A stretch of 11,416 nt of DNA. Source: Rhizobiaceae bacterium (GTDB lineage Bacteria > Pseudomonadota > Alphaproteobacteria > Rhizobiales > Rhizobiaceae). The position numbers and the translations under genes are program-made. The stretch lies in assembly GCA_028865845.1 (NCBI GenBank), contig JAGWJK010000056.1:1-11416 (forward strand). Reading direction: 5' to 3'. Every line of letters begins with the position of its first letter. Position 1 is the stretch's first letter. Positions 5,655 to 11,416 of the stretch are shown here, piece by piece. The notes beneath the pieces are model-generated. The model had not been told where the DNA came from and did no database searches. It saw only the letters and a program-made list of their open reading frames with translations.

Positions 5655-6896
5655 TCAGCTCCGGTAGTCGCCATTGATGGCAACATATTCCTTGGTGAGG
5701 TCGCAGGTCCAGACCGTCGCCCGACCATTGCCGAGACCAAGATCGACCTTCACGGGAATATCCTGCTTCTTCATCACATTGGAAGCGGCTTCCTCGGAAT
5801 AGGACGGGTCGCGTTCGCCATCGACGGCAACACGGACATCGCCGAACCAGATGGCCAGCTTGTCGCGATCGGCCATTTCGCCGGCCTTACCGACAGCCAT
5901 GACCACACGGCCCCAATTGGCATCTTCGCCGGCGGCGGCGGTCTTGACCAGCGGGGAATTGGCGATCGACAGCGCGATACGCTTGGCGGCCGCGTCGTTC
6001 TCGGCACCGGTGACGGTGATCTCGAGCATCTTCGTGGCGCCTTCGCCGTCGCGGACGACCTGGATGGCCAGATCCTTCAGCAGCTCGTTTAGGGCTTCGC
6101 GGAAAGCGGCAAGCTTCGGATCGTCGGCGGTTTCGATGCGCGCCTGGCCGTCTTCGGCGGCCGCACCCGTCGCAAACAGCATCAGCGTATCGGAGGTCGA
6201 GGTATCGCTGTCGACGGTCATCGAGTTGAAGCTCGGCCCGACGCCTGCGGACAGCAGCGCCTGCAGGGCGGACGAGGAAATATTGGCATCGGTAACGACG
6301 AAGGAGAGCATGGTCGCCATATCGGGCGCGATCATGCCGGCGCCCTTGGCGATGCCGTTGATCGTGACCTTGACGCCGCCGATCTCGGCGCTGCGGGTAG
6401 CGACCTTCGGATAGGTATCCGTGGTCATGATCGCCTTGGCGGCTTCGAACCAGAAATCGCTGGTCGCGTCCTTGGCCATGGTGTCGAGCACACCGGCGAA
6501 CTTGGTCGCATCCAGAGGCTCGCCGATGACGCCGGTCGAGGCGAGGTAAACTTCATTTTCGCCGCAGCCGACGGCGGCAGCGGCCGACTTGGCGGTCAGC
6601 TCCGTCGCGAGCCGCCCCTTCATGCCCGTGAAGGCATTGGCATTGCCCGAATTGACGACGACGGCGCGGGCGCTGCCATGAGCGAGGTTCGAGCGGCAGA
6701 AGTCGACCGGAGCCGACGGGCACTTCGAACGGGTGAAGACGCCTGCAACGGCAGCCGGCCTGTCGAAAACCATGAGCAGGACATCGGTCCGGTTCTTGTA
6801 CTTGATACCGGCGGAGGCCGTGGTCATGCGCACGCCGCGAAGCGCCGGCATGGAGACGAAAGATTTGGGAGCAAGCGGAGAAACGGAACCGGACAT
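5655..6896 (-). CDS. argJ: Glutamate N-acetyltransferase / ornithine acetyltransferase ArgJ
   Basis: A 413-residue ArgJ, a normal full length. It transfers the acetyl group from N-acetylornithine to glutamate, closing the acetyl cycle of arginine biosynthesis in the cytoplasm; some members also use acetyl-CoA. The precursor self-cleaves before the nucleophile Thr195 in [14 protein letters not shown] (cleavage between Ala194 and Thr195). The oxyanion-hole segment STGVIGEPL (120-128) is present, as are the DSDTSTSDT segment and the C-terminal NGDYRS. The ATG at 6896 is preferred over an upstream GTG at 6905 because GAGGTGG (6908-6902) lies 5 bases before it. It follows the parvulin gene after 62 bases that include a strong hairpin, and precedes the GNAT and mutT genes closely. 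Confidence 0.97.
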   Translation of the reverse strand: MSGSVSPLAPKSFVSMPALRGVRMTTASAGIKYKNRTDVLLMVFDRPAAVAGVFTRSKCPSAPVDFCRSNLAHGSARAVVVNSGNANAFTGMKGRLATELTAKSAAAAVGCGENEVYLASTGVIGEPLDATKFAGVLDTMAKDATSDFWFEAAKAIMTTDTYPKVATRSAEIGGVKVTINGIAKGAGMIAPDMATMLSFVVTDANISSSALQALLSAGVGPSFNSMTVDSDTSTSDTLMLFATGAAAEDGQARIETADDPKLAAFREALNELLKDLAIQVVRDGEGATKMLEITVTGAENDAAAKRIALSIANSPLVKTAAAGEDANWGRVVMAVGKAGEMADRDKLAIWFGDVRVAVDGERDPSYSEEAASNVMKKQDIPVKVDLGLGNGRATVWTCDLTKEYVAINGDYRS

Positions 6897-6915
6897 TGAG
6901 ACCACCTCATAGTGA

Positions 6916-6937
6916 AGGGCCCGGAAAACCGGGCCCT
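6916..6937. terminator. Strong hairpin between parvulin gene and argJ
   Basis: A perfect 9-base-pair inverted repeat, AGGGCCCGG (6916-6924) and CCGGGCCCT (6929-6937), encloses a 4-base loop that reads TTTT in the minus-strand RNA. It begins 21 bases after the parvulin stop. No T-run follows on the minus strand, so it is not a textbook intrinsic terminator. It ends 7 bases before the argJ ribosome binding site and could protect the 3' end of the parvulin message, reduce read-through, or mark processing. Confidence 0.6.
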
Positions 6938-6958
6938 GATGATTTGGATCGTTATGAC

Positions 6959-7876
6959 TTACTGCTGCGGCTGGGCCTGATCGCCGCCGTCGGCCGGCGC
7001 GATCGCGTCTTCGCCAGGCGCTGCGTCCTGCTGCTTCTGTGCGTCGTCATAGGCCTTGCTCAGCGCCGGGTCGTTGATGACGACCTTCGATTCCTGCTTG
7101 GCCTTGTTCAGGAGCTCAAGATACTTGTCGCGCATGACGAGCTGACGAACCTGATCCTTGACCTGATCGTACGGCGGTGGCGGGGCAACGCGCTTGTCTT
7201 CGACCTTGATGACGTGCCAGCCGAAATCGGACTTGACCGGCGTCTTCGTGTAGGTGCCGACCGGCAGCGCGAAGGCGGCGTCTTCGAATTCCTTGACCAT
7301 GCGGCCGCGGGCGAAATAGCCGAGATCGCCACCGTCACCCTTGTTCGGGTCGGTCGACTTTTCCTTGGCGAGTTCGGCGAAATCCTTGCCGGCGTCGAGT
7401 TCCTTGATGACTTCCTTGGCTTCGTCCTCAGTCTTCACGAGGATGTGGCGAGCATGCACTTCTTCCTGCTTCGGCAGGGCGGCGACTTCCTTGTCGTAAC
7501 GCGCCTTGACTTCATCGTCGGTGATCGCGTCGGCAACATGCGCCTTGAAATAGGCGTTGTGCAGTTCGCGGTCGCGCAGGTAAGCCATGTGCGACTGGAA
7601 ATCCGGGGTCTGGTCGAGCTTTTCGGCCGCTGCATCCTTGGCAAGCAGCTTCACGTCGATCGAAGCCGAGAGCGCGGCGACCTTTTTCTGGTCGTCCGGA
7701 AGCTGACCCAGCTGGGGATCGAGATTGGCGATTGCCAGATCGAGCTCCGATTGATGAATTTCGACATCGCCGACCTTGGCGACGACGGGATCGTTAGCAT
7801 CAGCCGCAAATACTGGCGCCTGGAAGGTAACGAATGTTGCGAACGCAACCGCAGCAAGTTTGTTGTAGCTCAACAT
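6959..7876 (-). CDS. Periplasmic parvulin-type peptidyl-prolyl isomerase
   Basis: A 305-residue secreted foldase. The N-terminus [24 protein letters not shown] is a classical signal peptide with cleavage expected after VFA (residue 24) and no lipobox cysteine, so a soluble periplasmic protein is expected rather than a PrsA-type lipoprotein. A helical SurA/PrsA-like region (30-138) leads to the parvulin domain (about 139-228): [35 protein letters not shown] and [12 protein letters not shown]. It should catalyse proline isomerisation and chaperone outer-membrane or periplasmic clients. The last about 28 residues are rich in Gln, Ala, Asp and Pro and probably disordered. The ATG at 7876 has GAAGGG upstream and starts the signal peptide; the longer frame to 7909 is not needed. 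It is divergent from secA. Confidence 0.93.
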   Translation of the reverse strand: MLSYNKLAAVAFATFVTFQAPVFAADANDPVVAKVGDVEIHQSELDLAIANLDPQLGQLPDDQKKVAALSASIDVKLLAKDAAAEKLDQTPDFQSHMAYLRDRELHNAYFKAHVADAITDDEVKARYDKEVAALPKQEEVHARHILVKTEDEAKEVIKELDAGKDFAELAKEKSTDPNKGDGGDLGYFARGRMVKEFEDAAFALPVGTYTKTPVKSDFGWHVIKVEDKRVAPPPPYDQVKDQVRQLVMRDKYLELLNKAKQESKVVINDPALSKAYDDAQKQQDAAPGEDAIAPADGGDQAQPQQ

Positions 7877-7978
7877 AAAATAACCCTTCGGTGGTCTCGA
7901 CCGGCTCAACAGCTGTGAATCCGGCAGGAAAAAAGGCTTCAGCAGCAGAATGTGGCCTTTCTGTATCGGCCAATCCCG

Positions 7979-8007
7979 TTGACATCAATCGACCCCCCTC
8001 TTATCTG
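7979..8007 (+). promoter_or_regulatory. Candidate secA promoter
   Basis: TTGACA (7979-7984) is followed after 17 bases by TATCTG (8002-8007); shifted by one, TTATCT fits the rhizobial -10 form CTATAT at four positions. Transcription would start near 8014, giving a leader of about 110 bases that includes the whole nested inverted repeat. A second -10-like TATAGT (8051-8056) lies inside that repeat but has no good -35. Confidence 0.5.
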
Positions 8008-8034
8008 TCACGCAACTTCGCGTCCAGAACAGTT

Positions 8035-8097
8035 TCCGGGCATTTCATGGTATAGTGCCGATTTTTTAGGATACCGGCACAGCAGGAAATGCCCGGA
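8035..8097 (+). promoter_or_regulatory. Nested inverted repeat in the secA leader
   Basis: A perfect 12-base arm TCCGGGCATTTC (8035-8046) pairs with GAAATGCCCGGA (8086-8097). Inside it a perfect 6-base arm GTGCCG (8055-8060) pairs with CGGCAC (8075-8080) around a 14-base loop containing a T6 run. An alternative inner pairing, GGTAT (8049-8053) with ATACC (8071-8075), excludes part of the inner stem. The structure ends 25 bases before the secA ATG and leaves the secA ribosome binding site free. It could be a regulatory RNA structure, an operator or an intergenic repeat element; I do not recognise a named family. Confidence 0.65.
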
Positions 8098-8135
8098 TGA
8101 AATCTCAGAAAGGGCCAGTCAGATGGTCAGCCTAG
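8097..8135 (+). CDS. Possible 12-codon upstream ORF overlapping the secA start
   Basis: ATG at 8097 opens a 12-residue frame, [12 protein letters not shown], ending with TAG at 8133-8135, out of frame with secA and overlapping its first 13 bases. AGGA lies 9 bases before the ATG, and both the AGGA and the A of the ATG are in or next to the 3' arm of the leader inverted repeat. It could be a regulatory leader peptide coupled to secA, or a chance ORF. It resembles no arrest peptide I know (SecM, VemP or MifM) and has no RAPP sequence. Confidence 0.25.
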   Translation: MKSQKGPVRWSA

Positions 8136-10843
8136 GTGGAATTGCCCGGAAGTTGTTTGGCTCGTCAAACGACCGCAGGGTACGGTCATTCCAGCCGAAT
8201 GTCGCCGCGATCAACGCGCTCGAAGAGCAGATGCGCGCTTTGTCGGACGAAGCCTTGGCCGGCAAGACGGTCGAGTTCCGCCAGCAGCTCGCCGACGGCA
8301 AGACGCTCGACGACCTGCTCGTTCCGGCCTTTGCCGTGGCGCGCGAGGCATCGCGGCGCGTTCTCGGCATGCGACCTTTTGACGTACAGCTCGTCGGCGG
8401 CATGATTTTGCACGAGAATTCCATCGCCGAGATGAAAACCGGCGAAGGCAAGACGCTGGTCGCCACGCTGCCGGTATATCTGAACGCGCTTGCCGGCAAG
8501 GGCGTTCATGTCGTGACGGTCAACGACTACCTGGCGCAGCGCGACAGCGCGACCATGGGCCGCCTCTACGGCTTCTTGGGCATGCGCACCGGCGTGATCG
8601 TCCACGGCCTTTCGGACGAAGAACGTCGCGACGCCTATGCCTGCGACATCACCTACGCCACCAACAACGAGCTCGGCTTCGACTATCTCCGCGACAATAT
8701 GAAATACGACCGCGCCCAGATGGTGCAGCGTGGTCACAATTTCGCGATCGTCGACGAAGTGGACTCGATCCTGGTCGACGAAGCCCGCACGCCGCTAATC
8801 ATCTCCGGCCCGCTCGACGACCGCTCCGATCTCTACATCACCATCGACGCCTTCATTCCGCGGCTCGCGAAGGAAGATTACGAAATCGACGAAAAGCAGC
8901 GCTCGGCCAACTTCTCCGAAGACGGCACCGAGAAGCTGGAAAACATGCTCAACGAAGCCGGCCTGCTGAAGGGTGAATCGCTCTACGACGTCGAGAACGT
9001 CGCGATCGTCCACCACATCAACAATGCGCTCAAGGCCCACAAGCTGTTCCAGCGCGACAAGGACTACATCGTCCGCAACGGCGAAGTCGTGATCATCGAC
9101 GAATTCACCGGCCGTATGATGCCGGGCCGCCGCTATTCGGACGGCCAGCACCAGGCGTTGGAAGCCAAGGAGCGGGTACAGATCCAGCCAGAAAACCAGA
9201 CGCTGGCGCAGATCACCTTCCAGAACTATTTCCGCATGTATGGCAAGCTTGCCGGCATGACTGGTACGGCATCGACGGAAGCCGAAGAATTCGGGAATAT
9301 TTACAACCTCGACGTCGTCGAAGTTCCCACCAACCTGCCCGTCCAGCGCATCGACGAAGACGATGAAGTCTACCGGACGCACGACGAGAAATACAAGGCG
9401 ATCATCGACGAGATCCTGGAGGCCCACAAGCGTGGCCAGCCGGTTCTGGTCGGCACCACGTCGATCGAAAAGTCGGAACTTCTCGCTGACCGCATGCGCA
9501 AGCAGGGCTTCGACAACTTCCAGGTCCTGAACGCCCGCTATCACGAGCAGGAAGCCTATATCGTCGCCCAGGCCGGCGTTCCAGGGGCCGTCACGATCGC
9601 CACCAACATGGCTGGTCGCGGTACCGACATCCAGCTCGGCGGCAACCTTGAAATGCGCGTCGAACGCGACCTGCACGAGGTCGAGCCCGGTCCGGAGCGC
9701 GATGCCGCCATCGCCCGCATTGCCGAGGAAATCAAGGAACTGAAGCAGAAGTCGCTCGCGGCCGGCGGCCTCTACGTCATCGCTTCCGAGCGCCATGAAA
9801 GCCGCCGTATCGACAACCAGTTGCGTGGCCGCTCAGGCCGTCAGGGCGACCCAGGCCGCTCCAAGTTCTTCCTGTCGCTGCAGGACGACCTGATGCGCAT
9901 CTTCGGTTCCGACCGCATGGACGGCATGCTGCAGAAGCTCGGCCTGAAGGAAGGCGAAGCGATCGTCCACCCCTGGATCAACAAGGCCGTCGAACGCGCG
10001 CAGAAAAAGGTCGAAGCCCGCAACTTCGACATCCGCAAGAACGTTCTGAAGTATGACGACGTGCTCAACGACCAGCGCAAGGTCATCTTCGACCAGCGCG
10101 TCGAACTGATGGAAGCAAAGGACCTGTCCGAGACCGTCGGCGACATGCGCCACGAGGTCGTCGAGGATCTGGTCTCCAGGCACATTCCCGAACGCGCCTA
10201 TGCCGAACAGTGGGACGCGGACGGCCTGAAGGCCGCCATCGCCAATTTCTTCGACCAGGACCTGCCGGTGCATGACTGGGTGAAGGAAGAGGGTATCGCC
10301 GAAGACGATATCCGCGCCCGCATCATCGACGTGGTCGACAAGGCCGCTAACGAAAAAGCCGAGCGTTTCGGCCCCGAGATCATGACCTATGTCGAACGCT
10401 CGATCGTCCTGCAGACGCTGGACAATCTGTGGCGCGAACACATCGTCAACCTAGACCATCTGCGTTCCGTCATCGGCTTCCGCGGCTATGCCCAGCGCGA
10501 CCCGCTGCAGGAATACAAGGCCGAAGCCTTCGAACTCTTCACCTCGCTGTTGAACAATCTTCGCCAGGCCGTCACCGGCCAGCTCTCGCGCGTTGAACTC
10601 GTCCAGCAGCCGCAGGAACCGCAGACGCCGCCGATGCAGGGCCGCCATATCGACGCCTCGACCGGCGAAGACGAATTCGCGCCGCTCAGCCTCGTCAGCG
10701 AAACCATCGTCGCTCCGGAAAATCGCGATCCGCAGAACCCGGCGACCTGGGGCCGCATCGGCCGCAACGAGACCTGCCCGTGCGGCTCCGGCAAGAAATA
10801 CAAGCACTGCCACGGCGCCTTCGAAAGCAACGAAGTCGTCTGA
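8123..10843 (+). CDS. secA: Preprotein translocase ATPase SecA
   Basis: A 906-residue SecA, close to the usual 900. It is the ATPase motor that pushes unfolded preproteins through SecYEG in the inner membrane. Visible are the Walker [10 protein letters not shown] (K105-T111 core), Walker [20 protein letters not shown] (211-229, first nucleotide domain), the preprotein cross-linking region after it, [10 protein letters not shown] (about 496-505) and the arginine-finger region [16 protein letters not shown] (about 558-573) in the second nucleotide domain, and the helical wing and scaffold region. The C-terminus ends in the zinc/SecB-binding motif C885-P-C887-x8-C896-H897. The ATG at 8123 has AAAGGG about 9 bases upstream and starts the conserved N-terminus [13 protein letters not shown]; the open frame back to 7952 is rejected. 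All key motifs are intact. Confidence 0.98.
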   Translation: MVSLGGIARKLFGSSNDRRVRSFQPNVAAINALEEQMRALSDEALAGKTVEFRQQLADGKTLDDLLVPAFAVAREASRRVLGMRPFDVQLVGGMILHENSIAEMKTGEGKTLVATLPVYLNALAGKGVHVVTVNDYLAQRDSATMGRLYGFLGMRTGVIVHGLSDEERRDAYACDITYATNNELGFDYLRDNMKYDRAQMVQRGHNFAIVDEVDSILVDEARTPLIISGPLDDRSDLYITIDAFIPRLAKEDYEIDEKQRSANFSEDGTEKLENMLNEAGLLKGESLYDVENVAIVHHINNALKAHKLFQRDKDYIVRNGEVVIIDEFTGRMMPGRRYSDGQHQALEAKERVQIQPENQTLAQITFQNYFRMYGKLAGMTGTASTEAEEFGNIYNLDVVEVPTNLPVQRIDEDDEVYRTHDEKYKAIIDEILEAHKRGQPVLVGTTSIEKSELLADRMRKQGFDNFQVLNARYHEQEAYIVAQAGVPGAVTIATNMAGRGTDIQLGGNLEMRVERDLHEVEPGPERDAAIARIAEEIKELKQKSLAAGGLYVIASERHESRRIDNQLRGRSGRQGDPGRSKFFLSLQDDLMRIFGSDRMDGMLQKLGLKEGEAIVHPWINKAVERAQKKVEARNFDIRKNVLKYDDVLNDQRKVIFDQRVELMEAKDLSETVGDMRHEVVEDLVSRHIPERAYAEQWDADGLKAAIANFFDQDLPVHDWVKEEGIAEDDIRARIIDVVDKAANEKAERFGPEIMTYVERSIVLQTLDNLWREHIVNLDHLRSVIGFRGYAQRDPLQEYKAEAFELFTSLLNNLRQAVTGQLSRVELVQQPQEPQTPPMQGRHIDASTGEDEFAPLSLVSETIVAPENRDPQNPATWGRIGRNETCPCGSGKKYKHCHGAFESNEVV

Positions 10844-10865
10844 GACTTACATCTGCCGCACAAAT

Positions 10866-10893
10866 AAAAATGCCGCCTTCGGGCGGCATTTTT
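10866..10893. terminator. Bidirectional intrinsic terminator between secA and arsC
   Basis: A perfect 12-base-pair stem AAAAATGCCGCC (10866-10877) with GGCGGCATTTTT (10882-10893) encloses a TTCG tetraloop. The symmetric A and T runs give a GC stem followed by T5 on both strands, so it can stop transcription of secA (22 bases after its stop) and of the convergent arsC (20 bases after its stop). Confidence 0.95.
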
Positions 10894-10913
10894 GCGTGAT
10901 GGAGCCGTTTCAG

Positions 10914-11342
10914 TCAGACCAGGCGCTTGCCATCGGCATCGAGAACCTGCTCGCCATCTTCCTTCGAGAACGGACCTTTGTGGGTATCCGGCAGGATATC
11001 CAGAACGACTTCCGAAGGCCGGGCAAGGCGAGTGCCCATGGGCGTAATGACGAAGGGGCGATTGATCAGGATCGGATCCCTCAGCATCGCATCGAGCAAC
11101 TGATCGTCACTGAGATCCGGATTTCCGAGGCCGAGTTCGGCATAGGGCGTCCCCTTCTCGCGAAGCGCCGCGCGGACACTCAAGCCTGCGTCTGCAATCA
11201 TTCTCATCAACTCGGTGCGGCTCGGCGGATTTTTTAAGTAATCGATGATTGTCGGTTCAATCCCTGCATTGCGGATCATTGACAGAGTGTTGCGCGAAGT
11301 GCCGCAGTCGGGATTGTGGTAGATGGTGACGTCCATCGTCAT
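10914..11342 (-). CDS. arsC: Arsenate reductase ArsC (glutaredoxin-coupled)
   Basis: A 142-residue ArsC of the plasmid R773 type, which reduces arsenate to arsenite using glutathione and glutaredoxin. The catalytic Cys13 lies in HNPDCGTSRNTL. The three arginines of the E. coli enzyme that hold arsenate are matched by Arg61 (AALREKG), Arg95 (ILINRP) and Arg108 (TRLARPSEVVLDIL). The C-terminal KGPFSKEDGEQVLDADGKRL is also typical. Its ATG (11342) overlaps the TGA of the gene upstream as ATGA, so translation is likely coupled; an in-frame ATG at 11336 is an alternative. The likely neighbour, a channel protein, would fit arsenite export after reduction, and the glutaredoxin at 1034-1291 could serve as electron donor. 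It converges on secA across a strong terminator. Confidence 0.95.
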   Translation of the reverse strand: MTMDVTIYHNPDCGTSRNTLSMIRNAGIEPTIIDYLKNPPSRTELMRMIADAGLSVRAALREKGTPYAELGLGNPDLSDDQLLDAMLRDPILINRPFVITPMGTRLARPSEVVLDILPDTHKGPFSKEDGEQVLDADGKRLV

Positions 11343-11416
11343 GGCGTGGGTTCCGTTTCGACAAGAGATCGGGGATGGCCGGCTTCGTTCAGCATCCAGT
11401 TCGCAAACACGGCAGC
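11339..11416 (-). CDS. C-terminal end of a gene running off the right edge, possibly a MIP-family channel
   Basis: Only the last 25 codons and the TGA are visible. The frame is open to the window edge and starts AAVFANWMLNEAG before a polar tail ending ETEPTP. The hydrophobic AAVFANWML resembles the end of the last transmembrane helix of aquaporin/aquaglyceroporin proteins. In Sinorhizobium meliloti an aquaglyceroporin, AqpS, precedes arsC in the arsenic operon and lets arsenite leave the cell, so the same arrangement is a reasonable guess. The TGA overlaps the arsC ATG by 4 bases. The evidence is too short for a firm family call. Confidence 0.5.
   Translation of the reverse strand, partial: AAVFANWMLNEAGHPRSLVETEPTP

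Noticed and set aside
6896..7918. Plus-strand open frame (340 codons)
   Set aside because: Antisense to the parvulin gene, which has a signal peptide, ribosome binding site and full domain. The translation is a Leu/Val/Asp/Gly-rich shadow.
7950..7982. 10-codon ORF in the secA upstream region (ATG at 7950)
   Set aside because: It has no suitably spaced ribosome binding site and overlaps the TTGACA of the likely promoter, so it is probably untranscribed.
7952..8122. N-terminal extension of SecA by 57 codons from a GTG
   Set aside because: It crosses the candidate promoter and leader palindrome, lacks SecA similarity, and the ATG at 8123 has a good ribosome binding site and the conserved N-terminus.
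8795..9796. Minus-strand open frame (333 codons) inside secA
   Set aside because: Antisense to the most conserved part of secA; its composition reflects the reverse complement of SecA codons.

Overview
The window is a stretch of GC-rich alphaproteobacterial chromosome, most likely from Rhizobium or a close relative in the Rhizobiaceae. This rests on recognising the protein families and their order (comF-grx-nitrilase-DUF1178, argJ-GNAT-mutT, parvulin divergent from secA with a C-terminal zinc motif, arsC next to a channel-protein tail) and on high third-position GC in the genes. No database was searched. I see no rRNA, tRNA, IS element, CRISPR array or prophage. It is mainly housekeeping DNA with one less understood accessory island at about 3.1-4.5 kb.

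Left part (1-2098, minus strand): a comF-like phosphoribosyltransferase, a class I glutaredoxin, a nitrilase-superfamily amidase and the first 51 codons of a DUF1178 protein run as a tight operon with gaps of 30 and 25 bases and then a 4-base start/stop overlap. Divergent from it (2193-3077, plus) is a methyltransferase-fold protein resembling the mitochondrial complex I assembly factor NDUFAF5, with a degraded SAM-binding glycine motif.

Middle (3078-4458): two hairpins separate the methyltransferase from a convergent Flp-type pilin gene. Upstream of the pilin lies an unrecognised 104-residue single-pass membrane protein. A 416-base gene-free region follows, containing an AT-rich block with TATAAT on both strands, a paired TTAA element ending in TTAACCAT (CtrA-like) and a GAGTC (CcrM-type) site. 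A small two-pass membrane protein of unknown function (plus strand) then runs tail-to-tail into mutT, the two stop codons sharing one CTAG.

Right part (4455-7876, minus strand): a parvulin-type periplasmic prolyl isomerase, then argJ (ornithine acetyltransferase), a GNAT acetyltransferase and mutT (Nudix), closely packed, with a strong hairpin between ppiC and argJ. secA (8123-10843, plus) is divergent from the isomerase. Its leader carries a striking nested inverted repeat and a possible 12-codon upstream ORF. A bidirectional terminator separates secA from a convergent arsC (arsenate reductase), whose start overlaps the end of a gene running off the right edge, probably a MIP-family channel.

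Functionally the window links protein export and folding (secA and the parvulin), arginine biosynthesis (argJ), thiol/glutathione chemistry (grx, nitrilase), arsenate detoxification (arsC) and a possibly cell-cycle-controlled pilin. The best candidates for something undescribed are the secA leader structure and the pilin-associated small membrane protein with its AT-rich control region.
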